64,000 bases of DNA from the NCBI GenBank assembly GCA_035461245.1, contig DATHVP010000037.1, positions 32,835 to 96,834 of the forward strand. The letters run 5' to 3'. The notes beneath the pieces were generated by a model. The model worked only from the letters and a program-made list of their open reading frames with translations, was not told the DNA's origin and did no database searches. This DNA comes from SH-MAG3 sp035461245 (lineage in GTDB: Bacteria > Gemmatimonadota > Gemmatimonadetes > Longimicrobiales > RSA9). Of the stretch, positions 61,750 through 64,000 are shown piece after piece. Every line of letters starts with the position of its first letter. Position 1 is the first letter of the stretch. Both the position numbers and the translations under genes were made by a program.

Positions 61750-61779
61750 TGAGTCGCCCCCCTCTGCACAGGAGCGACC

Positions 61780-62016
61780 ATGGCAGTCTGCGAGTTCTGC
61801 GGCAATGACTACGACAAGTCGTTCGACGTCCGGATGAACGGCGAGTCCCATACCTTTGACAGCTTCGAGTGCGCCATCCAGACGCTGGCGCCCATCTGCG
61901 CAACGTGCGGCGTCCGGATTATCGGGCACGGGATGGAGGCTGACGGAGATTTCTACTGCTGCGAGCACTGCGCGACGAAGGCCGGTGTCCGCGGGCTGAA
62001 CGACCGGGTCGACTGA
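61780..62016 (+). CDS. Small multi-cysteine zinc protein, conserved
   Basis: 78 residues. Metal-binding pattern: CEFCGNDYDKSFDV, the word HTFDSFECAI, CATCGVRIIGHGMEA, FYCCEHCATKAG, giving pairs CxxC plus extra cysteines and histidine near the second and third clusters. Recognisable as a conserved small zinc-ribbon protein of unknown function found in many bacteria. Cytoplasmic. Might act as a zinc or transcription accessory. Follows the terminator of the repeat lipoprotein. Confidence 0.85.
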   Translation: MAVCEFCGNDYDKSFDVRMNGESHTFDSFECAIQTLAPICATCGVRIIGHGMEADGDFYCCEHCATKAGVRGLNDRVD

Positions 62017-62058
62017 GTCGGCGCGGCAGCACGGCGTCGCCGCGGCAAGCGGATCCCC

Positions 62059-62871
62059 CTACCAGTCGATGCCACCGGTGACCCGGATCCCTGCCCGGGG
62101 GCTGTAGGTCCGGTAGCCGGCGACGGCTTCGACCCTGAGCCACTGCCGTCCCGTGGAACGGAGTCCCATGCGCAGTTCGCCCAGGGGCTCATTGCCGCGC
62201 AGTTCCCGGCTGGGGCCCAGCACGTCGCCGGTGGCGGTGAGCCCCGGGACCACGGGACCGAGGCCGTACTCTACCCGCAGCAGGTATGGCATCACGTCCT
62301 TCTGCTCGAATTCCGGGTCGCGTGTGCCGTTGATGCTCACCCCCGTCTCTGCGCCTACGAGGAGGGGGCCTCTCGTCACGCGACCACCCACGAGCGCAAA
62401 GAAGTCCGTCATGTCGCGTTCCAGACCCGTGCGATTGTCGGTCGTCGGAAGGCGTGCCCCGAAGCGCACGTATGCCGCCGCCCGGGAAGCAGCCGGCGTG
62501 AGTCGCACGGTGGATGACACGAGGTAGTCCCCTGAATCACGCCTGTGTCCGTCGGCTGCGGGCTCCACGAACGACGCGGGCGCCGCGAACGTTCGCTCCT
62601 CCCGGAAGAAGCGCTGCACTGTGCCAGCCGCCTCGAATACCACCCGCCCCGTTCGCCAGAACGCGCGAAAGCTGCCCACTTCCAGGAGCGTGCCCGCGCT
62701 GCCGGCGAGGGACGCGGGCTGATCGTCGTACGCTGCCGCCCCGATTTCGACAACGGCTGCCGGGCCGCCGTCGTACAGGCGCCATTCGAAGGGATCCAGC
62801 GGGCGCAGCTGCCCCGCGGCCGGTGCCGTGAACAGGGCCAGGGCGACCGCGGGCGTGGTGACGTAACGCAT
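62059..62871 (-). CDS. Outer-membrane or secreted barrel-type protein
   Basis: 270 residues from ATG 62871 (62877 also possible; neither has a clear Shine-Dalgarno). Signal peptide 1-21 ending AAGQ. Long, alternating strands: GPAAVVEIGAAAYDDQPA, TRGPLLVGAETGVSI, FEQKDVMPYLLRVEYGLG, ELRMGLRSTGRQWLRVEAVAGYRTYSP; final residues GGIDW. Consistent with a 10-12-stranded barrel. Function unknown. Divergent from another barrel gene. Confidence 0.7.
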   Translation of the reverse strand: MRYVTTPAVALALFTAPAAGQLRPLDPFEWRLYDGGPAAVVEIGAAAYDDQPASLAGSAGTLLEVGSFRAFWRTGRVVFEAAGTVQRFFREERTFAAPASFVEPAADGHRRDSGDYLVSSTVRLTPAASRAAAYVRFGARLPTTDNRTGLERDMTDFFALVGGRVTRGPLLVGAETGVSINGTRDPEFEQKDVMPYLLRVEYGLGPVVPGLTATGDVLGPSRELRGNEPLGELRMGLRSTGRQWLRVEAVAGYRTYSPRAGIRVTGGIDW

Positions 62872-63063
62872 TGGCATGCGGATGAGGGACAATCCGTATT
62901 GATGAAATTCGGGCGACAGGCGCAAGGTCGCGAGTCGACAGCACGCCCGCAACTGCTGCCGGGCCCCTGTCGCGTGAGTGGCACTGGCGCAAGGCGTGCA
63001 CAGACAGCTCAGGCGGTCGCGCGGCATTTCGTCGTGCTTCTCAACTTTCACCCGGACTTGCTC

Positions 63064-63810
63064 ATGCCTGTACGCGCCATCCTGCTACTGTGCCTCGCCC
63101 TGGTCATCCCGTGCGCCAGCGCTGCCCAGACACCGCGCCTCACGGTGGAGGTGGAAGGGGGGCCTGTCTGGCAGAGTTCCAACCAGGTGGAAATCCCGAA
63201 CGATGGAACAGCGACCCGCTTTTCGCTGCTTGATGTGGTGGGCAGAGGACCGTGGGCTGCGGGGCGCGTCTACGTGGTCTGGAATCTTGCGGAACGCCAT
63301 GGTCTGCGGCTGCTGCTGGCACCGCTGTCCGTGACCGCGTCGGGGGTCCTCGACGAGGCGGTGGAGTTTGCCGGCGCGAGCTTCGACCCGGGTCAGGCGC
63401 GGGCAACGTACACGTTCAACTCCTATCGTCTGTCCTATCGGTACCGGTTCCGCGACACGGACCGGGTGACGGCATGGGCAGGATTCACGGCCAAGGTCCG
63501 GGATGCGGAGATCGGGCTGGAGCAAGGGACAACATCAGGCGCCAGCGACGACCTGGGCTTCGTACCCCTCCTTCACCTCGCTGGTGAGTGGCGCGTCGCG
63601 CCGGCCTGGCGCATCTCCGCGGACGCCGACGCCCTCGCCGGCGGCCCCGGGCGCGCCGTGGACGCCGCGCTCAAGGTTAGCCGTCGCTTCCATGACAACT
63701 GGTCGGTGAGCGCCGGCTACCGGACCGTCGAAGGGGGCGCAGACGTGACCAGTGTCTACAACTTCGCCTGGCTGCATTACGCCGTTCTGGCCGTCACGTG
63801 GCAACGCTAG
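63064..63810 (+). CDS. Outer-membrane beta-barrel protein
   Basis: 248 residues from ATG 63064; signal peptide 1-21 ending SAAQ. Strand-rich: RLTVEVEGGPVWQSSNQVEIPND, RVYVVWNLAERHGLRLLLAPL, ATYTFNSYRLSYRYRFRDTD, AWAGFTAKVRDAEIGLEQG and FVPLLHLAGEWRVAPAW. These blocks match a family of barrel proteins of about 250 residues common in soil bacteria. The aromatic C-terminal end (TWQR) is consistent with membrane barrels. No other evidence of function. Confidence 0.75.
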   Translation: MPVRAILLLCLALVIPCASAAQTPRLTVEVEGGPVWQSSNQVEIPNDGTATRFSLLDVVGRGPWAAGRVYVVWNLAERHGLRLLLAPLSVTASGVLDEAVEFAGASFDPGQARATYTFNSYRLSYRYRFRDTDRVTAWAGFTAKVRDAEIGLEQGTTSGASDDLGFVPLLHLAGEWRVAPAWRISADADALAGGPGRAVDAALKVSRRFHDNWSVSAGYRTVEGGADVTSVYNFAWLHYAVLAVTWQR

Positions 63811-63885
63811 GGCATGACGAAAGGGGCGCGCAGGTCCAGCCCTGAACCTTGGCGTGCACGGACGCCGCAACACCCCGGGTTACAG

Positions 63886-63901
63886 TCGCATGATCATGCG
63901 A
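63886..63901. repeat. Perfect 16-bp palindrome
   Basis: TCGCATGATCATGCGA, no spacer, 73 bp before the ATG of the last gene. The length without loop suits a dimeric repressor site more than a terminator. Confidence 0.45.
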
Positions 63902-63973
63902 TTGCCGTGCGGTGGCGCGGCGTCCAATGTGACGGGTGAAGAACGCTTCCTTCCATCCGCACTGGAGGCTCCC

Positions 63974-64000
63974 ATGCGGGCACGTGGCCTGGTCCCGGTA
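63974..64000 (+). CDS. Start of next gene (partial)
   Basis: ATG 63974 lies six bases after GGAGG. Only nine codons (MRARGLVPV) are in the window, resembling the basic start of a signal peptide. Nothing more can be said. Confidence 0.4.

Noticed and set aside
1..64000. CRISPR arrays, insertion sequences, tRNA genes, integrases
   Set aside because: No repeated spacer pattern, transposase motif, tRNA cloverleaf or integrase was seen; not excluded for very divergent forms.

Overview
The window is one contiguous stretch of a high-GC (roughly 70 percent by eye) Gram-negative chromosome. Outer-membrane barrels, a TonB-dependent receptor, a TonB protein, many lipoproteins with clear lipoboxes, a PEP-CTERM protein, an ECF sigma/Ser-Thr-kinase pair, beta-propeller lipoproteins and a TolB-like sensor together suggest Gemmatimonadota. 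Acidobacteriota is the main alternative. No rRNA, tRNA, insertion sequence, phage or CRISPR was seen, so this looks like ordinary chromosomal DNA with many short, tightly packed operons.

Region 1 (1-10.7 kb): end of a Dps-like gene and a catalase; an ECF sigma factor overlapping a TPR-bearing Ser/Thr kinase; a small barrel protein; then four genes coupled by start/stop overlaps: selenium-binding protein (SBP56), a polytopic membrane protein, a conserved unknown, and a GAF/FixL-like PAS/TolB-like membrane sensor. Region 2 (10.7-23.3 kb): hybrid-like histidine kinase behind an acyl-CoA-dehydrogenase-fold protein; divergent tonB and alginate-export-type porin; gamma-glutamyltransferase; CpxP-like protein; a SARP regulator fused to an alpha/beta hydrolase; TPR lipoprotein.

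Region 3 (23.3-42.5 kb): a large TonB-dependent receptor that appears to start at ATC; a GntR(YtrA)-ABC operon with two palindromic operators; two OsmC proteins; RtcB with a small DksA-like finger; lipoproteins, a serine carboxypeptidase, a VOC protein, a beta-helix lipoprotein, unknowns, UPF0178, gluconokinase facing 6-phosphogluconate dehydrogenase, and a CsbD protein.

Region 4 (42.5-64 kb): a putative peptide-export cassette (propeller lipoprotein, ABC ATPase, small four-cysteine secreted peptide, ABC permease) interrupted by a decayed nicotinate phosphoribosyltransferase fragment; a subtilase with a stand-alone copy of its propeptide-like domain next door; a phosphotransacylase/acyl kinase pair convergent with indolepyruvate oxidoreductase, whose alpha subunit is fused to a GltD-like flavoprotein, which together would extract ATP from 2-oxo acids; envelope proteins, an L,D-transpeptidase, a PEP-CTERM protein, and an 812-residue lipoprotein made of helical repeats that I do not recognise.

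The best candidates for something undescribed are the 42.8-46.4 kb cassette, the 59.3-61.7 kb repeat lipoprotein, the subtilase/stand-alone propeptide pair, and the SBP56 operon with its FixL-like PAS sensor. Start sites were chosen by Shine-Dalgarno spacing, signal peptides and overlaps; all family assignments are from sequence recognition without database searches.
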